Shown: in pieces, positions 18,132-26,620 of the stretch | Layout: every line of letters begins with the position of its first letter | Position numbering within the stretch: position 1 is the first letter of the stretch | Program-made: the position numbers and the translations under genes | NCBI RefSeq assembly: GCF_025847275.1 | Contig: NZ_JAOZEV010000004.1 | Span: forward strand, 186,001-250,000 | DNA length: 64,000 nt | From: Flavobacterium frigoritolerans | GTDB lineage: Bacteria; Bacteroidota; Bacteroidia; Flavobacteriales; Flavobacteriaceae | Direction: 5' to 3' | The notes under the pieces: model-generated | Told to the model about the DNA's origin: nothing | The model's database searches: none | Seen by the model: the letters and a program-made list of their open reading frames with translations, nothing else

Positions 18132-18648
18132 GTTTAATGTTTTTTTATTCCCAAAAGAGTGATGTTTGTTGAGGTGGCTGGCTTTGGAAAAGAAACTATT
18201 ATAGACTAAAATCGGAATCATTTTCAGTGTAAAATCAATATAATTATTGAAGGGTGAGTGTTTTTTTGTGTTTTTGTATTGTTTTTATTACTGTTATGTT
18301 TGTGTTAAACAGAATAAGATAGGTATAATCTTTCTTAATTGTAGTTTTTAGTTAAAGCTAAAAAACGTAATTACTGTAAGTCGGGTAGTTTTGCAGTAAA
18401 TTGGGGTAATTAAAATTTAGTGAATAGAAGGAGTCTTTGTTGTTAAATACTATAAAGTAAAAAATATGATTTAAGAAAAACGCAACTTTTATATGATGAA
18501 TTCGTTTTCTAATAAGTGAATTGCAGCCTTTGTTTGTTTTAGAAAAAAGCATAGGAAATAAATAGTTCTTGTGAATTATGTGTTATTATTGAATTGAAAT
18601 AGTATGTTGGTTCTATCTTTAACTGTAGCGATTTTACGTTTTAAAATT
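18132..18648. other. Long intergenic stretch between the two SusC/SusD units
   Basis: The bases just after the operator array (18132 to about 18176) belong to a block of about 80 bases conserved upstream of both susC genes. The remainder, to 18648, is AT-rich with short spurious frames only. I see no gene, tRNA or repeat in it. Confidence 0.5.
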
Positions 18649-18691
18649 ATAGTGCCATCCGCAATTCAAAATAAATTGCGAACGACACTAT
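18649..18691 (-). terminator. Hairpin after the second susD gene
   Basis: ATAGTG (18649-18654) pairs with CACTAT (18686-18691), and CGCAATT (18660-18666) pairs with AATTGCG (18674-18680), with an internal loop between the stems. It lies about 50 bases past the susD stop. It probably separates this SusCD unit from the next, although the T-tract is weak. Confidence 0.5.
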
Positions 18692-18742
18692 TTCTTTGTG
18701 GTATTAAGGGGGGGCAATATTTGATTTATTATGACTTATAAA

Positions 18743-20251
18743 TTAGTCAACATCCCACCAAACTTTAGCAAGCCAATTATTGTTGTTGTATTTTGCACTT
18801 GCGGCTAGAAAGTTTGCTTTGTTACTAGTGGATTCCTCTGCAGGATAAGGCAACCTTTTTGGTATAACTCCACCTGTGCTTGATCCATTATTCGTTATCT
18901 TAATTAAAACTGGAAAATCAGTTCTTCTGTAATTGCTATACGCTTCCATTCCGTTTAGAAAGAATGTAAGCCATTGTTGTGTTGCAATTTCTTCTAGTTC
19001 TTTTCCTCGAGTAAGGCTTTTTGTAGCTAAAAATGCTGCAACTGCATTGTTGTCGATAATGCTAGCGTCCTTAAAAATTGACCATTGTCTGATTCCTGCT
19101 TCGATTCCTTTTTTGTAAAGATCATCTACATTGCCAGTGTATAATCCTCTAAAAGAAGCTTCTGCTAGAAGTAGCATTGATTCTGAATAGGTGAGATGTA
19201 AGTAAGGTGCGTTATTCTCGTATAAATAAGGTTTAATAGTTGCTAAGTCAAGGATTCCTCCTGGACCTGGATGTCTCCCGCTAGAATTGTTAGGATTTAG
19301 TCCTACATAGTTTCCGCTTGCATTAGGTGAAAACCATATTTTTTTTCTAGGGTCATCTCCTAATGTGTTTATTAAAAGTGAAGTTGGGTAGTCTTCGACG
19401 GCTCCATTTCCTTTTAGGGCATGAGACATTCCGTTCCCATTGTTTAGGGCTCCTGCTGTTTCTGCTGGAGAGGAATCATGTTTCATATAGCAATTGTCTT
19501 CATTGCTGGTAAATATCCCATTGGTAACGGCTTTTTGAATTTGTTCTTTTGCTAATGCGGGATCTACTTTCGAAATTCGCATAGCACAACGTAGTCTTAA
19601 TGAGTTTATCATTTTTTTCCATTTAGACACATCGCCTGCATAAAAAAGGTCTCCTTTTATTGGATCAGACCCAGTTTGTATTTGATTTTGAGCTTCGTCC
19701 AAAAGTTTAAAAAAGTCTGTATAGATGTCTTTTTGACTGTCATATTTTGGATAGAAAATTTTCTGGTAGTAGCCTAATCCAGCTTCTGAATAAGGTACAT
19801 CTCCGTATAAGTCTGTTAAACGTTGAAAAACCATAACTTTTAAAGTTTTTGCGACGCCATTTAAGTTGGTGTATTCTGATTTTCCGTTTGTTCTTTCAAG
19901 AACATCTACCAAATTACGGACAATCCCGCCTCCATAGTTTGAGTTCCAGAGTGCTGATTGATAATCAACGTTTGAGGCGTAATAAGCACCAAAAGTGGAT
20001 GTTGGCCATGATCCGCTAAGGTGTTGAATGAAACCTTCTCCGTAGATGAGGTTAGCCCTCCATTGTTCAAACCATCCGCCAGATAAGGCTGCTTGTACTC
20101 CAGTTAATTGTATAGAGGGGTTAATGGTTACGAAAGCTTCAGGATTGGTATTTGTTTCTCTAAATGTTTCGTCATCGGCACAATTAATTGTGGTAAGTAG
20201 TAAAATTGCACCTAACACATATTTGGGTACTTGTATTATGTATTTTTTCAT
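18743..20251 (-). CDS. SusD/RagB-family nutrient-binding lipoprotein (second pair)
   Basis: The 502-residue protein has a lipoprotein signal ending in LLTTINC, the early 'FRETNTNPEAFVTINPSIQL' and the core motif 'FQRLTDLYGDVPYSEAGLGYY'. It belongs to the same SusD-like subgroup as the other susD here but is clearly diverged, for example in its GGWFEQW and GHPGPGG-type regions. It should cap the SusC channel encoded 18 bases upstream. A hairpin at 18649-18691 suggests that this pair forms its own transcript. Confidence 0.93.
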   Translation of the reverse strand: MKKYIIQVPKYVLGAILLLTTINCADDETFRETNTNPEAFVTINPSIQLTGVQAALSGGWFEQWRANLIYGEGFIQHLSGSWPTSTFGAYYASNVDYQSALWNSNYGGGIVRNLVDVLERTNGKSEYTNLNGVAKTLKVMVFQRLTDLYGDVPYSEAGLGYYQKIFYPKYDSQKDIYTDFFKLLDEAQNQIQTGSDPIKGDLFYAGDVSKWKKMINSLRLRCAMRISKVDPALAKEQIQKAVTNGIFTSNEDNCYMKHDSSPAETAGALNNGNGMSHALKGNGAVEDYPTSLLINTLGDDPRKKIWFSPNASGNYVGLNPNNSSGRHPGPGGILDLATIKPYLYENNAPYLHLTYSESMLLLAEASFRGLYTGNVDDLYKKGIEAGIRQWSIFKDASIIDNNAVAAFLATKSLTRGKELEEIATQQWLTFFLNGMEAYSNYRRTDFPVLIKITNNGSSTGGVIPKRLPYPAEESTSNKANFLAASAKYNNNNWLAKVWWDVD

Positions 20252-20269
20252 TTTGCTAAAATTTGATTG

Positions 20270-23200
20270 TTAGAATGATAATTGTAAGTTAAAACCATAA
20301 GATCTTCTATATGGTAAAGATCCGTATTCAAAACCTTGTCCGTTACCACTTGTATAAGTAGATTCAGGGTCTATATTTGGTACTTTTGAGTAAATAGTCC
20401 ACAAGTTTCTTGCGATAACTGAAAATTTAAATCTGTCGAATCCTGTTCCTTTTAGCCATTTTTTAGGGAATTCATAACCTAAAGAGGCTTCTCTTAGTTT
20501 TACATAAGAGGCATCATAAATGAAAGGCTCTGCAGTGGTATCTTCTCCATATAGGCTTCTCCAATACGTTTGAGGGTTTACTGGCGTAGTATTATTTTCG
20601 TATCCAGTTATATTACCATTGCTGTCTTTGATTTGTTTAACACCTTCTACTATAAGTCCTGCTCCTGGCGCTAATAGTAAGATCTCTCCTGGTGTTTTTC
20701 CGGCGGCTAATTGTTGAGCTACCCAGCCGTTAAATTCTTCTCTTCCTTCTAGAGTCGCATTTGTTAACCCAGTTGAAGAAGCATAAGCGTTAGTCATAGA
20801 ATACATTTTACCTCCAAATTTCATGTCTATATTTGCGCTTAGGCTAATTCCTTTGTATGAAAATTCATTGGTAACTCCGCCAATCCAGTCTGGGGCTACT
20901 CGTCCTAAGTTTTCTAATGTTTGTGTTAGTACAGGAAGTCCATTTGCTCCTATGATAACTTTTCCGTCTGGAGATCTTTCGAATTTTTTACCATAGATTT
21001 CCGTGGAGCTTTCTCCTACTTTTGCAATAATTTGTGCACCTGCCCATCTTGCGTTAGATACTATTTGTATGTCTGTAGTACCTGTTAATTCTAATACAGT
21101 ATTTTTGTTTTTAGCAAAGTTGAAAGTTAGATCCCAGTTAAAACCATTTTCATTTCTGAAAATTCCTGCTTTTATCAAAGCTTCTATACCTTTGTTCTCT
21201 ACAGTTCCTGCATTTGCATTAGCGCCTAAGAAACCAGATGTTTGGGATGTGCTTAATTGAATCAGTTGGTCTTTGGTTTTTGTGTAGTAATAAGAAAAGT
21301 CTATCTCTATTCGGTTTTTAAAGAATCCTAAATCGATCCCTGCTTCATAGCTAGTTGTAAATTCTGGCTTTAGTGTATTGTTTGGAATGACATTGCCTGA
21401 AACTGAACCGATAGGGTTTCCTAATAAAGGTCTTCCTTGTATATTATAGGTAAGGGCTGTTGCATAAGGTGTTTCTAATGCTTTTGCAGTTCCTGCCCAA
21501 GAAGCTCTTATTTTTCCAAATGTTAGTATGTCGTTCTTTATGTTTAAACCATCAGTGAAGATGAAGCTTGAGGAAATAGAAGGGTAGAAAAATGAATAGT
21601 TGTTATTGTAATCAGAACTAGCAGCAGAAGCAAGTGTTGAGTTCCAGTCATTACGGCCTGTGAAGTCTAAAAACAAATAATTTTTATAATTAGCTCTTAA
21701 GTAAGAATATAAGGAGCGTACTAGTATTTCGTCATTAGTTTTAGGATTTAATACGCTTGAAGTAAAATTAGACTGCTTATTTTGACCTTCAGAAATCATA
21801 TTGGTAAGGTTGCTTCCAGTGGTAATTCTTTGAGAATTTCGTTGGTTGGCACCTACTCCTAGGGATATATTAAAATCACCTATTGATTTTTGAGCATTTA
21901 ATAATGCTTCGGTATTGTATTCTTGAAATGTAATGTCATTGTTGTTTAACGATCCAGTTTGTCTCCCGGGCCATGTTGTTCCAGCGTTAACAAAATCAAA
22001 TGATTTAAAGTTAAATCTATCGATTCCAGCTCTACCTGTAGCGGTTAACCAATCTGTAATAGCATAACTTGCGCTGAAGCTACCTAAGATTCTATTTTTT
22101 TCTGTTTCGTTTTTGTTTTCATTTATTACAAAATAAGGGTTTAATCGGTAGGGATTTGTGTTCCATAGGTAATACTTACCGTTTTCATCTTCGTAATTTT
22201 TTAACCAAGCTTGGTCAAAATTTGGTGCTAGTCCGGCTACAGATAAGCCAAGATTACTAGCGTCATCTCCTAAAGAAGGTCTATTGTTAGTGTCTTCTAC
22301 GATATAGCTAAACTTAGCATCTATTGTTAATTTCTTTATTTGAGAGTTTACGCCTAATGAGAATGTATTTCTTTTAAAATCATTTTTAGGTATAACATCA
22401 GTAGCATTTAGATTGGAATAGTTTACTCGGTAAGTTGTGTTCTCACCACCACCAGAAATGCTTAAACTGTTGTTTGTGGTTACTCCTGTTCTAAAAAAGT
22501 CTTTTATGTTGTTTTTTATATGTTGATACGGTTTGTCAGAGCCGTCAAAAATTCTTATCATGACATCTGGAGATCCAAATTTTGGTCCCCATGCATTTGT
22601 TGTTGCATTTCGAACACCGTTTGGGTCATTAGGATTTGGTAACTGCCCATCTGATCCTGAACCATATTGTGTTTGATAGTCTTTGTATTTTGTGCTAACT
22701 TGATCAAAAGTTGTTGTACTATTCCAGTCAGCTCTCAAAGAATTTTTCTTTCCTTTTTTTGTTGTAATAACAATAACACCATTGGCACCACGTTCTCCGT
22801 AAAGTGCGCTGGCAGCTCCTCCTTTTAGTACAGAAATATTTTCAATATCATCCATGTTTAGACTTGATAATCCATCTCCATTGTCTGTTCCTTCGGCCCA
22901 TTTCCCTGCTTTTGGATCGGTGATTCCAGCTAATCCTGTGTTCCCTAAGGTAACTCCATCTACAATATATAGAGGTTGGTTGTCTCCACTTACAGATCGG
23001 TTTCCTCTAATGACAATACGAGAACTACCTCCTATACCAGCTGCAGTTTGAGAAATGTTAACTCCTGCAACTTTTCCGTATAATGATTGAGCAATACTCA
23101 ATGTTGGGTTAGCGGCTAGTTCTTTTCCTTTTATGTCTTGAAAAGAATAACCAAGTTCTTTTCTTTCTCTTTTTATTCCTAAAGCGGTAACTACTACCCC

Positions 23201-23503
23201 AGAAAGTGCAGTTGCAGCAGCTTCTTTTAATTGTATGTTAATTGTGTTGGAGTCACCTATGAGTACATTTTGTGTTTCTAGTCCTAAAAAAGATACAGTA
23301 AGTGTTTTTCCTTTTTGTACTTCTATAGAAAATTTACCATCAAAGTCGGTAGTTACGCCTCTTTTTTCGTCTTTTACAGCTATTGAGGCTCCTGGTAGCG
23401 AAATACCATTAGAGTCGGTGACAGTTCCTTTGACTGTCTTTACTTGTGCTAGGGTAATTTGCACAGTAAATAAAAACATAATCATTAAAATAGTTTGTTT
23501 CAT
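20270..23503 (-). CDS. SusC/RagA-family TonB-dependent outer-membrane transporter (second pair)
   Basis: The 1077-residue protein has a signal peptide (MKQTILMIMFLFTVQITLAQ), a carboxypeptidase-like domain (about 22-95, GTVTDSNGISLPGASI), a plug (VVIRGNRSVSG..., SVLKGGAASALYGERGANG) and a beta-barrel ending in SYGFNLQLSF. It forms a surface transporter with the SusD encoded 18 bases downstream. Its promoter at 23,800-23,871 carries the same phased motif as the first susC gene. The leader is far longer, about 290 bases, and contains a perfect 18-base palindrome. A second pair under the same control may take a related ligand of different size or linkage. Confidence 0.95.
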   Translation of the reverse strand: MKQTILMIMFLFTVQITLAQVKTVKGTVTDSNGISLPGASIAVKDEKRGVTTDFDGKFSIEVQKGKTLTVSFLGLETQNVLIGDSNTINIQLKEAAATALSGVVVTALGIKRERKELGYSFQDIKGKELAANPTLSIAQSLYGKVAGVNISQTAAGIGGSSRIVIRGNRSVSGDNQPLYIVDGVTLGNTGLAGITDPKAGKWAEGTDNGDGLSSLNMDDIENISVLKGGAASALYGERGANGVIVITTKKGKKNSLRADWNSTTTFDQVSTKYKDYQTQYGSGSDGQLPNPNDPNGVRNATTNAWGPKFGSPDVMIRIFDGSDKPYQHIKNNIKDFFRTGVTTNNSLSISGGGENTTYRVNYSNLNATDVIPKNDFKRNTFSLGVNSQIKKLTIDAKFSYIVEDTNNRPSLGDDASNLGLSVAGLAPNFDQAWLKNYEDENGKYYLWNTNPYRLNPYFVINENKNETEKNRILGSFSASYAITDWLTATGRAGIDRFNFKSFDFVNAGTTWPGRQTGSLNNNDITFQEYNTEALLNAQKSIGDFNISLGVGANQRNSQRITTGSNLTNMISEGQNKQSNFTSSVLNPKTNDEILVRSLYSYLRANYKNYLFLDFTGRNDWNSTLASAASSDYNNNYSFFYPSISSSFIFTDGLNIKNDILTFGKIRASWAGTAKALETPYATALTYNIQGRPLLGNPIGSVSGNVIPNNTLKPEFTTSYEAGIDLGFFKNRIEIDFSYYYTKTKDQLIQLSTSQTSGFLGANANAGTVENKGIEALIKAGIFRNENGFNWDLTFNFAKNKNTVLELTGTTDIQIVSNARWAGAQIIAKVGESSTEIYGKKFERSPDGKVIIGANGLPVLTQTLENLGRVAPDWIGGVTNEFSYKGISLSANIDMKFGGKMYSMTNAYASSTGLTNATLEGREEFNGWVAQQLAAGKTPGEILLLAPGAGLIVEGVKQIKDSNGNITGYENNTTPVNPQTYWRSLYGEDTTAEPFIYDASYVKLREASLGYEFPKKWLKGTGFDRFKFSVIARNLWTIYSKVPNIDPESTYTSGNGQGFEYGSLPYRRSYGFNLQLSF

Positions 23504-23684
23504 TGTATTGGTTTTTTGTTAGTGTATTATAAATTATTGGTTGTTATATTCTATAATTCTGCCTAGTAGAATCAATGGGTTTTCTGGTTGATTCTTTTTA
23601 GGAGTTCTTGCTATTGATTTTGATCTTAGCTTTAATAAAAACAGATTATGACAATAAGTTTAGTCATGTGGTTTTTATTTTTTA

Positions 23685-23702
23685 TTGCAAATTAATTTGC
23701 AA
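23685..23702. promoter_or_regulatory. Perfect 18-base palindrome in the second susC leader
   Basis: TTGCAAATTAATTTGCAA is a perfect palindrome about 100 bases downstream of the predicted transcription start. It contains the GCAA/TTGC half-sites of the regulon motif, but with wider spacing. It may be an auxiliary operator or an RNA hairpin. Confidence 0.45.
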
Positions 23703-23799
23703 TATTTTGGAGTAGTGTCGACTCTAGAAGACTCTTAGAGGGTATTTTTTTTTCATGATTAAGGTGGTTTTAAGTTTTTATAGGTTTTTAATTAATTGC

Positions 23800-23871
23800 C
23801 AAATATATAATTAATTCTTATCCGTTGAAATTTTTTTGCATAAATATTGCAATATTTTTGCAATATTTTTT
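23800..23871 (-). promoter_or_regulatory. Promoter of second susC with phased 11-base operator array
   Basis: CAAATATA at 23800-23807 is a TATATTTG -7 box on the coding strand. GC dinucleotides at 23838, 23849 and 23860 are 11 bases apart and frame GCATAAATATTGC and GCAATATTTTTGC. From 23838 to about 23916 the sequence aligns without gaps to 18097-18175 upstream of the first susC gene. There is no convincing -33 TTG, which suggests dependence on an activator. In the rest of 23504-23994 a hairpin (GAATCAA at 23569-23575 with TTGATTC at 23588-23594) lies in the leader. Confidence 0.6.
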
Positions 23872-23994
23872 TAGATAATGTTTTTTTATTCGAAAAAGAT
23901 TGATGTTTACTGAGTTTGGCAGTTTTTTTAAAAGGAGTAGTTTTAAGTTGGGGCTTAATGAAAATGATTTATCGAAAAATAATATATTTACAAT

Positions 23995-24765
23995 ATGAAA
24001 ATAGCACTAATTCAATCTGTTCTTCATTGGGAAAACCCTGAGAGAAATCGAAATCATTTCGAGCAAAAAATTAATGAAATTAACGAAGTAGTTGATTTGG
24101 TAGTGCTTCCTGAAATGTTCTCTACAGGATTTACTATGAATCCTTCTCAGGTAGCTGAAACTATGCGTGGGGAAACTGTTTTGTGGATGATATCATTAGC
24201 TAAAGCTAAAAAAATAGCAATTACCGGAAGTTTGGTAATTGAAGAGGATGGTAAATTTTATAACAGATTGTTGTTTGTTTTTCCTTCAGGAGAATTACAA
24301 CATTATGATAAGCGCCATTTGTTTACCCTTGCAGGTGAAGATAAAGTTTATACCAAAGGAACGCGAAAATTAATTGTAGATTATTTAGGCTGGAAGATTT
24401 GCCCGCTTATTTGTTATGATCTTAGGTTTCCTGTTTTTTCTAGAAATACAGAGACTTATGATTTGGTTTTGTATGTGGCCAATTGGCCTAAAATACGGAC
24501 TAACGCGTGGGATACATTGCTAAAAGCACGTGCTATCGAAAATGTATGTTATTCGATAGGAGTTAATAGAGTAGGTCTAGATTATCATCAATTTGAACAC
24601 ATTGGACATTCACAAGCTATCGATTTCTTGGGAGAATATTTAATTAAGCCTCAGGAAACAGAAGGTGTTTTTATTGTTGAATTAGACAAGGAAAAAATGT
24701 ATGAAACAAGAAAAAAACTAGATTTTTTAAATGATAAGGATGATTTTATAATCGAAGGATTATAA
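23995..24765 (+). CDS. Nitrilase-superfamily omega-amidase
   Basis: The 256-residue protein has the Glu-Lys-Cys triad of carbon-nitrogen hydrolases: LPEMFSTGF, HYDKRHLF and LICYDLRFP. The 'MNPSQVAETMRGETV' region and overall length match the YafV/Nit2-like omega-amidase group. These hydrolyse 2-oxoglutaramate or 2-oxosuccinamate, repairing or salvaging transamination by-products in the cytosol. It is divergent from the second susC gene and stops two bases before the convergent Ig-like lipoprotein gene. It looks like a housekeeping neighbour and not part of the island. Confidence 0.88.
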   Translation: MKIALIQSVLHWENPERNRNHFEQKINEINEVVDLVVLPEMFSTGFTMNPSQVAETMRGETVLWMISLAKAKKIAITGSLVIEEDGKFYNRLLFVFPSGELQHYDKRHLFTLAGEDKVYTKGTRKLIVDYLGWKICPLICYDLRFPVFSRNTETYDLVLYVANWPKIRTNAWDTLLKARAIENVCYSIGVNRVGLDYHQFEHIGHSQAIDFLGEYLIKPQETEGVFIVELDKEKMYETRKKLDFLNDKDDFIIEGL

Positions 24766-24766
24766 T

Positions 24767-26425
24767 TTATTTCTTTTTATCAGTTTTCTTTTTTTCAGGT
24801 TCAGGAGTGTAGGGAATGCTCAGGTCAAAAACTTGTTCAACATCCCAATTGGCTCTAACATCAACTTCTTTTGAAAAATAAATCACCTCTTCGGCGTATT
24901 TCTTTTCTAAGAAATTTCCTGGATCGTATTGTTTGTTTTTATTGTCATCGTAAATTGCACGAAGAGTAAATAATGTAGGTTCCAAAAGATTGAATTCTAT
25001 TTTTGTGTTACCTTCAGTGTATTCGCTGGCAAGAACTTTTTCGCCCTTTTTATCTGTTAATTCTATGATTACAGGAAAGCGTTTTACGTTTTGTAAATTA
25101 AGGGTTAAGTTCCCGTAGTCAGCAGTAGCTCTAGTGGTTAGATTATATTTTAGAGTATCGTTTGTCTTTTCATAAAAATCAGTTAAAGCACCAGGCAAAA
25201 GAGTGAATTCATATTTTTCAGAAGGCTCTTTCTTAAAGTCTAAAAACAGTTGTTGATTAAAATCATCGTATTCAGTTTTGAAAGGAACAGCAACAGAATC
25301 CTTATTTATTAATTTTATTTTCGATTCATCAAAATGTACTAGGGGAGTTGCACTTTCTAATGTAAATCGATCTCTAAAGTGTATAGTTCCGTTTTGTAGT
25401 GCACTTATACGTAAAGTGTCTTTCTTCTGATCTTTTACTTTAAAGGAGTAATTCTTTTTGTAGTTTTCTTTGCTGATTTCCATCGATAGAGAATCGGCTT
25501 TTAGCGGTTTATACCATACCTGAAGTGAATCTTTTTTAGGAAATTGGGTAACAATTGTAGGTAAAACTTCTCCGTTGTTTTTTAAGACTATTTTAGGTCT
25601 TGAGTTTTTGAAGTCTTGTTTTCCATCATATCCTACAACTAGTCTATTTCCAGAAACTTGAGCAGGTTTATGTGTTTTTAAAGGGAGTACTTCTTTAAAT
25701 AATTCTAATTCATAAATGGTATCATTAGGTATGGTAATAGGGTGTTTTATGAATCCTATTTTATCATCCTTAGGGTTGAATTTGTTGTTGCTTCCTTTGT
25801 CCTTTAGAGCCACCAAAAGATATTTTCCAGCTTTTAGATTCTCTAGTCTAAACGTTTTTAAACTATCTAATGTATTGGTGATGTATCTTGGGTTTTCTTT
25901 ATAAACAACCGAGTCTTTATAAGTGTCGTTTATTTCATAGAGCATTACAGATACAAATGAATCAGCTTGTTTGTCATAAGCGTCTTTTATTTTTCCGCCT
26001 AGAGCTAAGGAATCTATATACGTTCCAGTAGAGAAAATGTACTTAAATTGGTTGTACGGATTACCTTCATTGTTATCAGTAATGCTTTGTCCAAAATTAA
26101 AGCTATAAGTAGTATTGGGTTGTAAGGTGTCGTTTATTTTTATAGTAATGTATTTACTTGCCGTAGTTGGAGTTATAAGAGGCTCGTGTTTCATTGGCGG
26201 CGAAATAATCAATTGCTTATTTGCATTTTTTAATTTCACATACTCATCAAATGTCAATTTTATGGTATTACCTTTAAATTCTGTACTAAAATTTTTAGGA
26301 ACACTAGATAATAAAACTGGTGCAAGGGTATCTTTTAACCCGCCAGTTATGCTTCCGCGTTTGGCACAACTCGCCATCAATAAGGTTAATAAAAAGAAAA
26401 TATATTTTGAGTTGCTCTTCAACAT
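24767..26425 (-). CDS. Ig-like-domain lipoprotein of unknown function
   Basis: From MLKSNSKYIF the product has about 552 residues; a start at 26449 would add eight residues before the signal sequence. The lipobox is LLMASC. The N-terminal domain 'APVLLSSVPKNFSTEFKGNTIKLTFDEYV' followed by 'YSFNFGQSITDNNEGNPYNQFKYIFSTG' is a bacterial Ig-like domain of the SbsA type. The rest is beta-rich, and the C-terminus is Lys-rich (EPEKKKTDKKK). It is probably anchored in the envelope. No catalytic signature is seen and its function is unknown. Confidence 0.8.
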   Translation of the reverse strand: MLKSNSKYIFFLLTLLMASCAKRGSITGGLKDTLAPVLLSSVPKNFSTEFKGNTIKLTFDEYVKLKNANKQLIISPPMKHEPLITPTTASKYITIKINDTLQPNTTYSFNFGQSITDNNEGNPYNQFKYIFSTGTYIDSLALGGKIKDAYDKQADSFVSVMLYEINDTYKDSVVYKENPRYITNTLDSLKTFRLENLKAGKYLLVALKDKGSNNKFNPKDDKIGFIKHPITIPNDTIYELELFKEVLPLKTHKPAQVSGNRLVVGYDGKQDFKNSRPKIVLKNNGEVLPTIVTQFPKKDSLQVWYKPLKADSLSMEISKENYKKNYSFKVKDQKKDTLRISALQNGTIHFRDRFTLESATPLVHFDESKIKLINKDSVAVPFKTEYDDFNQQLFLDFKKEPSEKYEFTLLPGALTDFYEKTNDTLKYNLTTRATADYGNLTLNLQNVKRFPVIIELTDKKGEKVLASEYTEGNTKIEFNLLEPTLFTLRAIYDDNKNKQYDPGNFLEKKYAEEVIYFSKEVDVRANWDVEQVFDLSIPYTPEPEKKKTDKKK

Positions 26426-26620
26426 AACGGGTTTGGATTTTGAAACCACAAAATAACAATTATATTTGCTTTAATCGAAATTTTTTATCGAATTATTAGG
26501 AGTTGTTGTTTTGATGAAAAATATGAAGAGCCTCGCTTTGTTTAGAAAAACAGTTCTACATTTTCTTTAATAAAATAAAATGTATTCTTACATTTGACAG
26601 TAAATTTAATTTAGAATATT

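Noticed and set aside
18358..18552. 64-codon minus-strand frame in the gap between the SusCD units
   Set aside because: AT-driven Asn/Tyr/Phe-rich sequence, no promoter or spacing signal, no recognisable domain.
23995..24765. Omega-amidase as part of the sugar-acid island
   Set aside because: Divergent, lacks the 13-base motif in a position that would serve it, and belongs to a housekeeping repair family. Membership in the regulon cannot be supported.
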